A DNA stretch of 64,000 bases from Ephemerocybe angulata (taxonomy: Eukaryota; Basidiomycota; Agaricomycetes; Agaricales; Psathyrellaceae), in assembly GCA_013368325.1 (NCBI GenBank), contig JAACJK010000074.1, forward strand, positions 1-64,000, written 5' to 3'. The position numbers and the translations under genes are program-made. The notes beneath the pieces were generated by a model. That model worked only from the letters and a program-made list of their open reading frames with translations. It was not told the DNA's origin and did no database searches. This document shows, piece after piece, positions 44,046-56,127 of the stretch. Within the stretch, counting starts at the first letter, position 1. Each line of letters begins with the position of its first letter.

Positions 44046-44885
44046 CTAGAGTGCACTCGGTACCCTTGACGCAGAGCGAAAGCGGGCCGTGCTCACACCC
44101 TCCGGGGCGGAGGCGCACTTGCACTCAACACCGAGGGGAGGGAGTGCACTGCGGCAGAGGCTGGGATGAACGCTGGGGAAGGTATTCATCTCCTTAATCC
44201 AAGACTTGACGGCTTTGCCAGTGAGGGCAGGTTCCGTCTCCCCGGAGACCTTCTTCGTCACATATTTAGTCGCGAAGAAGTCGCTCATCTGTACATCAAG
44301 GTAATGAGTACGCAATAAATAACTTGTGGATATATGAGCCCTGTAGGAACGTACCTCGGGTGTCTCGGTACGAAGCGACGCTCTGGGGACATTCGCCTTC
44401 TTGGCCCACTTCTCCTCACGATCCTGGTGGACCTTCCGCTTAACGTGTTTAAACCAGTTCGTAAGGTAATAGACATTCTCGAGCTTTATGTCTTGAAGAT
44501 TGCATGTCTTGCATCTGACATTCCCTTCGTCGACGAGCTCGCAGCGGGGGTCCTGCTCAAGGACCCATTTCCTGAAGGCAGCGTGATCGATGCTGACTTC
44601 CGCGGCGCCGGTCTTCTTGGCCTTCTGGGGAGTAGGGTTGGTATTCTCCTGAACTTTGAGTTATAACAACGCCGATAAAATGGATATAAAATTCACAGCT
44701 GACCGACCTTCTCTGCCTTGCTAGCCGCAGCTGTGAGCAACTTCGACTCGCGCTCCGCCTTGCTCAAGCCCACTTTCTTCGAAGCGGTAGCGGCCTGCAT
44801 TCATCAGTTAGCTGTTAGAAAAAGCTATGAGCAGACCTAAACATGGACTCACCTTTGCGGACTTCTTCTTGGTAGAGAGCCCCAT
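44046..44885 (-). CDS. CxxC-W-H-H zinc-finger-like protein (218 aa)
   Basis: Four exons join in phase: 44885-44853, 44794-44708, 44648-44355 and 44288-44046. The protein begins MGLSTKKKSAK and has a Lys/Ala-rich N-terminus (KAERESKLLTAAASKAEK), then DHAAFRKWVLEQDPRC. A finger-like motif follows: VRCKTCNLQDIKLENVYY, then LTNWFKHVKRKVHQDR, that is C-x2-C-x17-H-x5-H with Trp two residues before the Phe-Lys-His. The last exon contains ALTGKAVKSWIKEMNTFP and ends in a Cys/Ser-rich tail. It is likely nuclear and nucleic-acid binding, by motif only. A broken inverted copy sits at 40,374-40,932. The layout resembles the genes at 37.7 and 46.9 kb, suggesting an expanding local family. Confidence 0.75.
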
Positions 44886-46739
44886 CTTTGACGCGAGTAC
44901 ACTGGCGATGCCAATGGAAGTTGGGAAAAGAAAGAAAGGGTTTTGTCAAAGCCTGAAGAAAGGTCGGTCTTATAGGTCCCCGGAGTTTGAAAGTAGCAGT
45001 TGGATTCTGGTGGGAGCCGAGGCAGCCGACGCCTCGTGGTCGGGTTTGGACCAGTGGCATGATCGCGGTTGCCCCGCCCGTACAAGTTTGACTCGGTTCA
45101 ACGCGTTTCTAGGGTTCTTATTTACTGCCTCGTGGCCTTCTACAGAGAAAGGGAGTTCGGTTTGAAGAGACCATCTCGTCGCACCACAGCCGTCCTGGGA
45201 GAGGTAGGGCGGAATGAACCACAATCACTTTGCGCAGACGTCATCTTGGCGGGCGCTTATCGGGTTCCCACGCTCATGGACAGGACCGCAGACTCTCCCC
45301 CCGCCCCTAACCCACCACACGTTTCGGAAGCTCATCCATTTAAGCTGTTGGCACACTAAGTACTCTTGGGATGCCCCGGGGTAGCAATGCCGAATCATAT
45401 GATAGAACTCCCGCAACAAACGAACCAAAGCGACGGCGGGCAACCGACCGATGTCGTCATAGCTCAAAGCGAGTATCGACAGCTGAGGCACCCTCTCCAA
45501 AAAGACTCCCAAGGTTCGTGAATTCCAGTCTTACTTCCTGTCGGAGTGGGTATTGACTACGACCATTCACCTTTAGATGTCTGACCTTTCCCCGAAAGTG
45601 ACCATTGCGACCACCGAGGCCAAGGAAAACTCATCTGATTAGTTGGCTGGCGCTGAGGTTCCTAGAGTCGGGGAGGAGACCATCGCCGAGAAAGATAATG
45701 TGGGTGTGCTTAAAGTCACAGAAGAGATCGCCCCCGCGGCAGTGCCGATGGAGGCCCGTAAAGAGGCGGAAGAGCCCATAGGTCGCCGCCCAGGCGGTCG
45801 AAGGGTTCAGACGACGAGGAAAGCGATAAGTTATAACTGTTTCGGATTACAATACCTCCCTCGTCATGGAGAAACCACTCCCATTTATATCGGCTATATG
45901 GAATGCCAGTGTACCTCTGTAGATGGGGATGCGAACACCGCCCGGTCTCGCTCTGTGCCGAGAGGCCTGATTGCACTTTGGTTGTGTGCAGCCTTCACCT
46001 TAACGCGGCTTACCTTTATATTAGTTCGTTTTTGACTACCTGTCTATCTCTCATATCTCCTGGCTATCCGATACTCTATGGTTAGGTTGACCCGCCCATG
46101 GTTTACTTTCCCACTGGCACTTCCCTCTATACCGGATGCAATCCAGCGCCATGCACGAAAAACGTGGCTTCGAAGACAGCCACACCACTCTCCACTGCAG
46201 AAAGCGTCGTAGTTCACAGCAGAAGTCGTGTTGGGAGGCAGACACTGCGGGTGGGCGCTTCTTATGTCCAAATCGGGCGACCCGCCGCAGCGCCTTGTGT
46301 TTCCCGAGTCAGAAACATGCGCATTATTATGTAACGTGCCGAGCTAAGTAAGGGCAAAGAAAAATCTCCCGACCTTCGTATTCGGAGAACCCATTAGTCC
46401 GTTCTGCATGAAACTGGCAATCCTTCGCAGAGACTCCAAATCTGTGTACCAGTGAGTCGAACCTTGGAAGACGGCGCACTAGGGGTCCAATATAGCGAGT
46501 CAATTATTTCTTACAGTGGGTCCAACACTTGCATTTTGATACATGTGTGCGCAATTCGCTTTCAATAACCTCCCTTTTTCGTCCATTCGTCGCTACCCAA
46601 ATGCGTATGCTGCGCTTGCCACGAGGCTCGCGCCCATCACGACGAAAGTGCTCAAAAACGTGCACCGCCCATAGTGGCGACCTTCTCCAAGGAGGGAGAG
46701 CGCGAAGTAGTCACCAATAAGCGCTTGTGCATGGTAGCC
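44886..46739. other. Intergenic, one possible small pseudogene
   Basis: No gene with a domain. At 45577 an ATG opens a protein-like frame (MSDLSPKVTIATTEAKENSS) stopped by TAG at 45640. The same frame then continues AGAEVPRVGEETIAEKDNVG and KEAEEPIGRRPGGRRVQTTR. It may be a small gene with a nonsense mutation. Confidence 0.35.
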
Positions 46740-46747
46740 TATAAAAG
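46740..46747 (+). promoter_or_regulatory. TATA box of the 261-aa gene
   Basis: TATAAAAG lies 129 nt before the ATG at 46876 and is followed by a CT/A-rich leader. Confidence 0.6.
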
Positions 46748-46875
46748 AAGCTGGGGGTCAAATCTAAATTCTCCAGTTCAACCACATCCCAGTCCTATTC
46801 CGGTATCCATCCAACTAGTATTGTCCACTCCACACTAGACACGACCAGTATTCCCTCAAGCCTCAACCTACTACA

Positions 46876-47834
46876 ATGCCGAAAGCATCCTCATCTACGG
46901 CGAAGCAGAGCAAGCCCAGAGGGCCATACCGAAGGACATATCAAGAGCGGATCGAGTATCTCAATAGCTTCGAGGATTGCGAGGTGGAGGACGAAAACAC
47001 GGTCTGGTGCCGCCGATGCCGTATCCATCTAGCACTGGACACTCGTCAAAAGGCTCATTCGGCGAAAACGGGAGGCTACTACACCTTCAACTGGGAAAAA
47101 CATCTGAGGACCCATACCACCCTTAACCCCAGGCAGCGTAAGAGAGAAAGGGTCAGTATTCTACACTGCGAGTAAAACTTTAGATCTAACGAGCCACAAG
47201 GTATCGGCAGAGCAGCGTCTGCGGGACAAGATGGCTGCTGGTGGTTCGAGGTCAAAGGCTACCCCAGCGCCTGGGTCTCCACGCGCAGACATGGACGCCA
47301 CAGATGTCATCAAGCACAAGGGAAAAGGCCGTGCGTCTTCCGCCTCCCTCGACGACGATGAGCTGGTATGTGGATCTTGCTGAAGCTGAATGTGTCAACA
47401 TAACTTATAAGCCCTAATGTGACCATCAGGTGTCTGCCGGTGATGTCCCTGTTCAGATTCTTCAGAAAGCGTCGAGGTCCTCTTCCCGGGCCGTATCAGA
47501 CGACTCGGAGGACAGGCGAGATATACAAGAGATACAAGACTTTATCGACGACGGAACCAGCACCACTCGTCAAGCATCTGAGGATCCACTCCCAACGGTC
47601 GTTGAAAGCAACCGTGGCCAGATTGGGCCCGTTGCTGCTTCGTCGTCCACCTCGAACCTCCCCCCACGGTTCAGCTTCGCTTCTAGGAACAGGCACACTC
47701 TTTCCTTTACACAGGAGTATGCTTGCGCCGAGGTGAGGACTCTCGTATTTGGAGTATTACACACAGGCTAAACTCGATTCTTTCCTTTGTAGACTTTGAT
47801 GGAGCTGCGTCAAGGCCTAACTCGAGGAGTCTGA
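46876..47834 (+). CDS. CxxC-W-H-H zinc-finger-like protein (261 aa)
   Basis: Four exons: 46876-47151, 47201-47365, 47430-47732 and 47793-47834, all phase 0. The start MPKASSSTAKQSKPRGPYRR is basic. Exon 1 carries VWCRRCRIHLALDTRQ, then YYTFNWEKHLRTH, that is C-x2-C with a Trp three residues before the first His and H-x3-H. The remainder is low complexity and charged (DRRDIQEIQDFIDDG) and ends TLMELRQGLTRGV. Domain order (basic start, single finger, disordered tail) resembles the genes at 37.7 and 44.0 kb, although sequence similarity outside the motif is low. Inferred nucleic-acid binder of unknown job. Confidence 0.75.
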
Positions 47835-48607
47835 CGTTCCTCAGCCCTTACCCATTCATCTGGCTCGTTTAAGCTGCTTTCCGGTTCTTAGCACCCGTTC
47901 CTTTTGTTAAACGGACTATATTTCTATCAACCTCTCCACTGCATTTCGGATAACATCTGCAACATTCATCACAACCAAATCACAACGCACATTGGACTAG
48001 TCTCTCTACCACGGACTATGAACTATACTACTAGCACTCCAAACTTATGTCCTACGTCTTGTATATAATACATGAATCCCGGTCTAATTCCAGTCTCAAA
48101 CATATTGTTCGGAACGAAATCGTCCCCTAGTTCTTGGGACCGAACCGGTTTGCAGCCAACTCCCACCTGCACGATACAACGCTGTCCACAGTCAAGCACA
48201 ATAAAGGTCGCGCCTCCATTACATTCCAGGCACCGCCCACTGAAGGATAATCGGAATAACGTCACCTCCGCCTCCGAACTCCCAACGCTGTCAAAACACC
48301 GACACGGGCGCTTAATCCTTCGCCTCGTGCCTCCTCGTACCCGCCACAGCATCAAAAAAAGGGTATATGTCCCGACTGTGCGCGCAGCACGTCGCCGAGG
48401 GCGTTACGATAGACTACATTGGGCCATGCTGCGCACCACTCTCAATCGACAGAACACATTTTCGACGGATAAAAGCCAACCAAAACAGAATCTCTAATGG
48501 TACATACACACACACTCCAACAGTCCTGTACAACCAAGAAAGCCGAGTGACGAGTCCAGAGAAAGACAAGATACTCAAATCCATTCCCTCCAACCTCTAC
48601 TGACAAA
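47835..48607. other. Intergenic between convergent genes
   Basis: 3' region shared by two convergent genes. No feature was recognised beyond short frames. Confidence 0.5.
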
Positions 48608-51600
48608 TCACCACCCTCCCTTCTGCACAAAAGTCGCCCACCTCACCGCAACAAGGCCTCCAAACGCGGTGACCAGCCCAACCGCAGCCCACTTCCCGTA
48701 CCCTCCGAGTCCTCCAACCTTCAGCCCAGAGCTCAGTCCAGAACTCGCGATCGCGACAGGTGGCGCAGGGCTCGCATGTTCGGGCGTATAGAGCACAGGA
48801 ATGGGGGGGACGAAAGAGGAGCCGCGGTACGAGTAGAGCATCACGGCAACGATGAACCCGATGATGGAGTACGCGAGGAAGACGAGAGGGAGCGACATGA
48901 TGATGGCGCGCTTCTGTGAGGAAAGATGATAGCGTTAGTCGGTGTCAAGTTGGTGTCAGAATAAGATAGCACAAAAAGGGATGCGGAAAGACAATATGCG
49001 TCTCCCCGGGGTCGAACCCTCGTAGGAGGGTTGCAGGTATCAAAGCAACGCATCTGAAGGAGGACTCACAGTAATCCCCACAAATCCGCCAACAGCGCCT
49101 AGCCCGACGCCACCCACTTCGCCCTTGTACTTCAAGAACGCCACGACAGTGCTCGCCATCGAGAAGCTCGCAAACAACACCGCACACAGGCCCGCGATGC
49201 GCATTGGTGATGTGTCGACCTCGGGCAGCGAAAGGTAGGTAATGGACGCGCTGAGGACAATGGCGGCCTTCGTTCGTCCATAACGTTCAAGGTTTCGGTG
49301 GAAGGGACAATAGGGGCGGTTGCGAGTCGAGGCGATGCGTTGGGGGTTGTCGGTCGTTATGATTATCGAAAAGAAAAGAGGAAGGAAACACAACGATTAA
49401 GACAACCCCTACGCAAACAAGACTCCCAAAAGACGACGTACCACAAAACACGTAGCAACACCAAGGACAACCAGTCCCCCCAAGCCCACACCCCCAACAC
49501 GGCCCGCATTCCCACCCACACTCCCCACACGACTCTCCCATTCACCCCTCCCCGCACTCCCCGCGCGCTCGATGAACAAGTACGGAAGCCCAAGACACAG
49601 AACGACGACCGCGAGATCGCCCAGGACCTTGCCGAACGGGCTTCGGCGCTGGGTGGGGGTCGACGTGATCCCTAGTGCCGAGGACGACACGTCCGTTGGG
49701 AGAGGCTTGGAGGATCGGAAATAGGTCTGGCGCCATATGCAAAGTCGGAGGAGGACGCGAGCGGTGATCCGAGTCTGAATGCCCGTGTCGTCTGGAGAAT
49801 CTGGAGGGTGGCAACAGCATGGTCAGACGGACTGCAGAAGGCGGAGAATCTGAACCTGGGTCGCACCTCCAAATCCCTTGAGAACGCTCATGATCTCTTG
49901 GCACTCCTCGACTTCGAACGGAGGCGGGACCTTGGCCTGGCCAGGGAGAACGCGATCCGTCCACGACCACGTCAAGACCTCCAACGCCTCACTCTTCGCC
50001 TTCGCCGGGAGCGCGGTGTGTGCAGGATGAGACGACATGTACGCCCAATACCGATACTCGAGGTCCAATTCTAAACATATGCACACAACTTATATCAGTA
50101 TCCTCGCCGATGGGTACGAACCACGAGAAGCACGCACGTTCCTCAGGCTCTCCAACCGCCTTCTTCGGCTGGACCTTCCCCTTCCCTTTACCCTCCGGTT
50201 GCTGTATCAGAACCGTCCTCGCCAAGTGATCAACAACAGCGAACCCCCACAATTCCTGCTTCGCACCGCGCACTCTCCTCTTCGCCCCTCCTTTCCTCAC
50301 CCAAATCTCGACTCCAGCCCTCCCCTTACCTCCAGTCGCACCATCCCCCAATTCAAGAGCCGGCAGCGCAAACACAAACTCAGGCGACGCCAAGTACGCT
50401 TCCACCCCCTCCAGAGTAGCCTGGTCGCGCAAATTCGCGTCGATCGTGACCCGGCGCGTCGGGTGCACGTAGTAGAACGAGCCGTCGGGGAGGTGGTACT
50501 CGAGCCATCCGAGATCGTGCAGCCTACTGCCAGTACCTGCTATGCCGTTCCCATTCCCGCTCCCATTTCCGCTTACATTCCCGTACGAGCCGGTGAAGCG
50601 GATTGAGTCGTTACGGGAGTGGGGATTGGGGAGAGGAGCCCATGCCGACGAGGATGCTCCATAGCCCCTCGCACTGCCATTCGACGCGTTGCCGCCTAGG
50701 AGAGGTTGCGTCTCACTAAGGTGGAGTAGTCAGTCGCATGTAAAGGTACGACGAAGACACGGTGGATTGAATGAGAATGGAGACGTGGAGCGACAAGAAC
50801 AAGGAACGAAAGCCATTGCGATCGAATGAGAGGAAGACGTACTCGGTACCAATAGAACCCCCTACATCATACCCCACATTGCTCGCCTCCGGCATTCTAT
50901 GCAGCGGCCTACGAGTTCGTCAGTCCTGCATACCACGTCATGGGAGAACAAAACGTACTGAGAATCTACGAATGCCTTCTGGGATCCAAACGGCGGGAGG
51001 GGCATAAACACCGCACTCGCAGGGTGCTCGTCCCTGTGCGACTCGACAGGCATCACTTGGGTGGTGGTCGTTGCTGGAGCTGGTTGAGGACTAGAGTACG
51101 GTATTAGCAAGCACTACAACCAGGAGGAAGACGACGTACTGAGGCATGTGGTGGAATCCGTCCGAGTGGGTAACCTCAATTCTTGGCGCCGGCGCCAAAG
51201 TCGTGCTCGGATTGGGAGTACTATCTAGGTAAGGGTTCGCCAGAGCAGGGCTGCAAGCGACGGGATTGTAAGTATATAAAGTATCTGAAAGAAAAGATCA
51301 GACGCACTCGGATTTGCCGCCCCAGACATCATGCCCACTGCCCAACCCAGCTTCAACCTCGTACGCAGGGAGCGTCGCCTCCCTCTCCGCCCCATACTGA
51401 GCTTCAACATGCTTAGACGCAGGAGCCTGCCCCGTCCCAAAGCCATACCCAGCCATCTCCCGATCCTTGGGCTCTTCTGGGGGAGAGACGATCGCCGCGT
51501 GCTCCTCGACAGCAGCAGAGAACACATCCCTATCAGTCTCAGAAGGCGCCCCGCGGTCCCGAGATAACGAGCGCGACTGGCTCGCGATACTCTCGACGAC

Positions 51601-52353
51601 CGGCTCCCCAAAGAACGTACCCCTGTTCGACTCTCCCTCCTCTTCCAGCCCCCTCGTCGAGCGTTCGGGTGTCTCCGGGGGTGGTGTGGCAGGGTTCGCC
51701 GCCGCGAGGTTGACCTGGCTGTAACTCGCGTAGGGGTCCTGCACGATCGTGGGCTGGGGCAAGCTATCTGGGTCGTCCGTGAACGCCCCGGGGTTGCCTG
51801 CACTCGAGTCGAGCAGCGGAGGGGGGACGTACCCCGTCAAGCTGCTCGGACTCTCAGCATCAACGGGCTCCATCTCACTTCCCTCGCTGGACTCGAGCTT
51901 CGACGGGCCCTCCGAGACGTTGGTCGCCTGCTGGGCGAGGGGAGACGGACCGACAGGAGGTGCTGGTTCAGTCTCGCTTGCCTCACGGTTCGGGCTTTCG
52001 GCGATGGGGCTTGGGACCATGAGGGCGGAGGTGGCCGGGTTCACAGACAAGAGTCCTTGAGGCGTCGTATCCAGCGCGCTCTGCTTCAGCTTCTTCTTGC
52101 TATTACTCCTGGTGAGGCTCGATGCGAGGCTCGCGAAGCTCCTGGTGCTCTTGTTGCTCTTGATGCTAGCGGTGTCAGAGGTGTCTTTGCCTGCGGGGGC
52201 AGCGGTGGCACCGTTGGCACCGTCGGGTGGGGTGGTGCTCCCCTCGGTGGGTGCTGGGGTCGTGGAGCGAGAGGGTCCAAGGAGGGTCGACGAGCGTCGG
52301 ACGGCGCTGCCTACTCGGGACCAACGGCTTGGTTTTGGGCTCGGACTCGACAT
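48608..52353 (-). CDS. WW-domain multi-pass membrane protein (1001 aa)
   Basis: Nine exons join in phase: 52353-51308, 51250-51140, 51090-50959, 50908-50843, 50715-50118, 50056-49867, 49800-49442, 49267-49070 and 48913-48608. The first exon is a 350-residue disordered Ser/Pro/Glu-rich region (MSSPSPKPSRWSRVGSAVRR). Exon 5 has a WW-like motif, GWLEYHLPDGSFYYVHPTRR, with the first Trp and the Tyr-Tyr block, and then IDANLR, as in basidiomycete WW-type proteins. A helical part follows (RYWAYMSSHPAHTALP; ECQEIMSVLKGFG). The C-terminal 270 residues hold about six hydrophobic spans, for example DLAVVVLCLGLPYLF, GLCAVLFASFSMASTVVAFL and FLAYSIIGFIVAVMLYS. It is probably an endomembrane or plasma-membrane protein; its function is unknown. 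Donors GTGCGT and GTGCGA were chosen where only they keep the frame. Confidence 0.8.
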
Positions 52354-52386
52354 CGAGGGTGGTTCGTTATAAGCGTGTAAAGATAT

Positions 52387-52977
52387 TTACAGATGGGTAG
52401 CTCTGCGTTTGAAGGGGTGAGCCTGGTAGCTGGCTAGGTGGCGTGCGTGCTGCGTAGTCGTGATTGGGGTCGTGGATGAACCTCTAGGGTAGATCGCAGT
52501 TCTTAGTCCGTCTATTGTCGTGCGTGGTGCAGATAGCGGTAATCCTTGATTCAAAAGGCGATCGAGGATATCACTGTAGTCGTCGATGGGTGGTAGAGAG
52601 GAAGAAGCAGGATGTGTGAACGCCGTTATATCCATCACGACCCGAATTAAACCAGGCGGCAACATCGAGGCGAGCAGCACTGCGGCGTATTGTTCTTTCG
52701 CCCCGTTCTCCATTAGCTCCCCGAGAGCATAAAGGGCACGACGGCACGTTCCCGACGTGAATTTTCCTGCCCTAACCGGATCGTCAAACGTTGTCTTCAA
52801 ACTCCCTCTGCAACAAAGGACGCACCGGGGGCGACTTCCGAGCGGTACAAATCTAATCAATAACACAAGGCTTCCTATGTATTCCTGTATTCCGACTGTC
52901 ATGAAGCGCGTCAGAAAGGAAATGAAACAAAAGCGAGAGTATAAAGCACTGACATCAGGCCTCATGACCAGCCTCAT
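52387..52977 (-). CDS. Hypothetical protein (about 196 aa)
   Basis: An open frame beginning MRLVMRPDV with protein-like composition, including CRRALYALGELMENGAKEQY, AAVLLASMLPPGLIRVVMDI and DDYSDILDRLLNQGLPL. No known domain was recognised. The N-terminal 60 residues may include unrecognised introns. It ends 33 bp from the start of the WW-domain gene on the same strand, so it would lie in that gene's promoter region. Confidence 0.4.
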   Translation of the reverse strand: MRLVMRPDVSALYSRFCFISFLTRFMTVGIQEYIGSLVLLIRFVPLGSRPRCVLCCRGSLKTTFDDPVRAGKFTSGTCRRALYALGELMENGAKEQYAAVLLASMLPPGLIRVVMDITAFTHPASSSLPPIDDYSDILDRLLNQGLPLSAPRTTIDGLRTAIYPRGSSTTPITTTQHARHLASYQAHPFKRRATHL

Positions 52978-53380
52978 GGCAACAGCGAGGCACCGAGAAG
53001 GGCCTTTCGCTACTCAAGAGTGCTCGATTAACCAGAGTGCTCGATTAGCATCCTTCTCAGTGTCGGATACTAATCTCGGTAGACATCGTCCTCCCGGGCC
53101 TAAGCATCGTCGTGGTCGCTCTCTGCTGGTGGTAGGCGCTGAACGCTGCCATCAATGTTGACCAACTTGACCAGATCCGAGTTGCCCGATAAGATTAGAT
53201 TGGCCTCGGCGCTTATGGTGAGATTAGATCAAGCGATCCATATGGAGCGTAAATACTGTAGGTTGCGACCAGCAGAGCTGGAATGTATAAGTAGTACTAA
53301 ATGAAGTGTCACATTTCGCAAACTGCGCTAAACTGCATCACGCATATCTACAAAAAGAGAGGCGAAGCGGTAAAGTCCAA

Positions 53381-56127
53381 CTAGTTCCCGCAGGGCACTG
53401 CAGCATGAAGTACATAAGTAATCAGTTCAATTTCATACACAAATGCCAAAGATCAAGTCAACTTACCAGGCAACCCCGTAACATCCTCCGCATTTTTACA
53501 TATATACTCGTCCTTTGCACCCTGGATCCCAGCCCCTTTCACAATAACGTTCTTAAACCTAATATCAGAGCAGTGCTCGGCGCTGCTGCAATCGAATCGG
53601 ACGACTGACACCCATCCAATAAGCCATCAAATCTCGTCATAGTCGTGAGTTAATAAAGCAGGAGGACGTACTCGTGCTTTCATTCGTCGTGCCCCTGATA
53701 TTCTCGAACAGCATCTTGCTAAACTTCACCTTACTCGACACCTCCACCTCGTCCACCGGCGCTCCAAAGTTCTGAACGATCTGGAACCCCGTCTGGACGC
53801 GGTCGAAGACAAAGTTCCTGAAGATTGCGTTCTCGACGAGGCCTAAACGGTAAAATGTTAGCATATATTGGATGAGAGTGTCGGAACTTTCCGTTTGGGT
53901 CATCCACGCTTTTCAACTGAACTGGCGCCAAAATTGGGTAATTTGGGCTCCAATGTTCTGTTTAGAAGCGTGATTTCCCTATTCAACAGCATTTTACGTC
54001 TTTTAGACGTACTTCGACATAAAATTCGTTTAAACAGTCGCGCGGAAATCTCCGACAAGATGCATGAAATGAATGTGAAGTGCATACCTGATCCACCGCC
54101 TCCGCCGGTGTCAGGTGTGCCGGTAGCGACACCGTCCCAGGCCTTGAAGTATATCCCATGGTTCATGTTCGGCTGTACCTTCGGGTCGAGTCGAAGGATC
54201 TTCACGTTCTCAATGAGGACGTTCTTGACGATATCATGCTAGGAAAAATCATCAGCCTTGTATTGACAGGAATCCAACGACTAAAACAAGGAAGGGGAAA
54301 GGAAAGGAACTCACTATCCCATTATACTGCCCCAAGCTCCCAAACGCGACCCCAGTCCCCCCTCGGCACACAAAGTCCCTCGCCACAATATTCGTCGAGT
54401 TTCCTTTCACAGCGATACAATCATCCCCACAAGTAACGTCCCAATTCCTCAACGTAATCCTATCGCTCCGATACGTATCGATTCCTACCACGAATGATTG
54501 TCAACGTCCATCGCATGCATGCAGCCCCATCATTTACAGTCTCCCACACCGGAGTCCGACAAGTGGATCAAAGCACTCACCATCCGTATTCCAAACAACA
54601 GTCTGCCCGGCCCACCTCGGATCCGTATTTGTAGCATTAACCACCATCCCATCAAACACAATCCTCTCGCTCTCCGCCACAGTACTAGCCCAGAATGGGG
54701 GGAACAAGATACTAAAATCCTTAATGACCGCGTCGCTCGCTTTGTGCACAGTGAACGCAATCGGCCTCCCATCCCCGTCCAGGCGCGGCGTATGTGTAAA
54801 GTGGTTATACCATGGCTGCGGCGAAACCGCCCCCACATATAGTCAGTAGATGTACCGCGTAATGAAGACTCGAAGGTGAGCCAAAGCTCAGATGCACACC
54901 TGCCCGTTCCCGTGCACCCCTCCCGTCTTGTGCGCGTCAATCACAAAGTTGGATCCAGTAACGACAAACCACGAGGCCTGGCTCTACAACACTCCACGCC
55001 AAATCCAGAGCCCATTCAATTAAGCACAGACGAGTTCCGAAAGGTGGTGGCACCGTATCGCATGGTGCACCGGGCGTCAAGGGGTCAGGAGAGTTCCAGC
55101 GCCATTATAGTGGAGTCGAATTATAGAATACGCCATATGTGAGCATATGTGTGAGTACTCATTTGGAGAGATAGGATAGATAGATAGAGCAAGGCCCAGA
55201 CGCACCTGGATGAACACCACGCGGTACGTGTTTTCCGGTTCGAGCCACCACTCGACTTTAGGCTCGAACTACCCACAGCCAGACACAGCATCGATAGATA
55301 TTTTGGAGCACCATCCATGATGAGAACGAGAGAAAATAATGAGCAATCAAAGCGCAGTCAGTGCGATAGATAGCATGATTAGCGCTATGTAAGTATATGT
55401 GCTCCAGTGGGAAAGAGACGACGCACACTTAGAAATCCTTTCAAATCAACGCGACTTGATTGGAGGTCCCATCGCATCTTCCTACATACGGCAGAGACAG
55501 GACTTCTATTAGTACGACTCGAACGGGGCTTGGATATGTGCGACCGTGTGCTCCATGTCGTATCGTGTATGTTGAAACTCGTTCGGAAGCACCGGCAATA
55601 GGAAATGAAGCATACAACATTGGTTGTAGCCCTAGACGGGGACCGGGCAACTTCATACCCATATCGAGTGGAGATAAGTTGAATAATGGGCGCACATACC
55701 GTGTTATGTTATACGAACCCTGGTCGAATACGGTCGTACCGCCATGCCCGCACTTCTGTATCGCCTCTTCGACCTACTCGTACCGGGGTAGGTTGAAGGA
55801 TGCGGAGTGGGCCGTGTGGATACACGCAAAGGGGAGGGGCGGGGTATGTCAAAGCGTGCGTGTATTACATAGTCATTGTGTGAGGAACGAAATATGTATT
55901 CCTGGCTACGCACTTGGTTTGTATCGTCCTTCCCAGCTCCTAGCGGCTTCAATCTACATACTCGTGATGGCTTCCAGCCTGCACTTGCAGGCAGTGGTAC
56001 ACGATCCCCCGCCCGTATCCGTAGAGAGCACCTCGAGATCAGGAAGTGCAGTCGACCCTGCCAAGGTAGCGACAACGCAGACGACGAGGAGAGAGAGGAG
56101 AGATGAGAATACTGGTCTGAAGTGCAT
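53381..56127 (-). CDS. Secreted GH28 exo-polygalacturonase-like enzyme
   Basis: Glycoside hydrolase family 28, pectin degradation, secreted. ATG 56127 gives a signal peptide, [20 protein letters not shown]. About eleven small exons carry, in order: [122 protein letters not shown] (NTD motif), [19 protein letters not shown] (catalytic Asp pair), [25 protein letters not shown] and [11 protein letters not shown]. The last exon (53397-53381) ends VPCGN. The usual GHG motif is GTG and RIK is YFK, as in the exo-acting fungal subfamily. The splice site joining exons 1 and 2 is unclear: the best peptide would need a 31-nt intron, while a GTGTAC donor gives 51 nt. Confidence 0.88.

Noticed and set aside
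48990..49060. Minus-strand GGTTCGACCCCGGG resembling a tRNA T-arm
   Set aside because: The stem pairs fail at the third position, no cloverleaf forms, and the site lies in an intron of the WW-domain gene.
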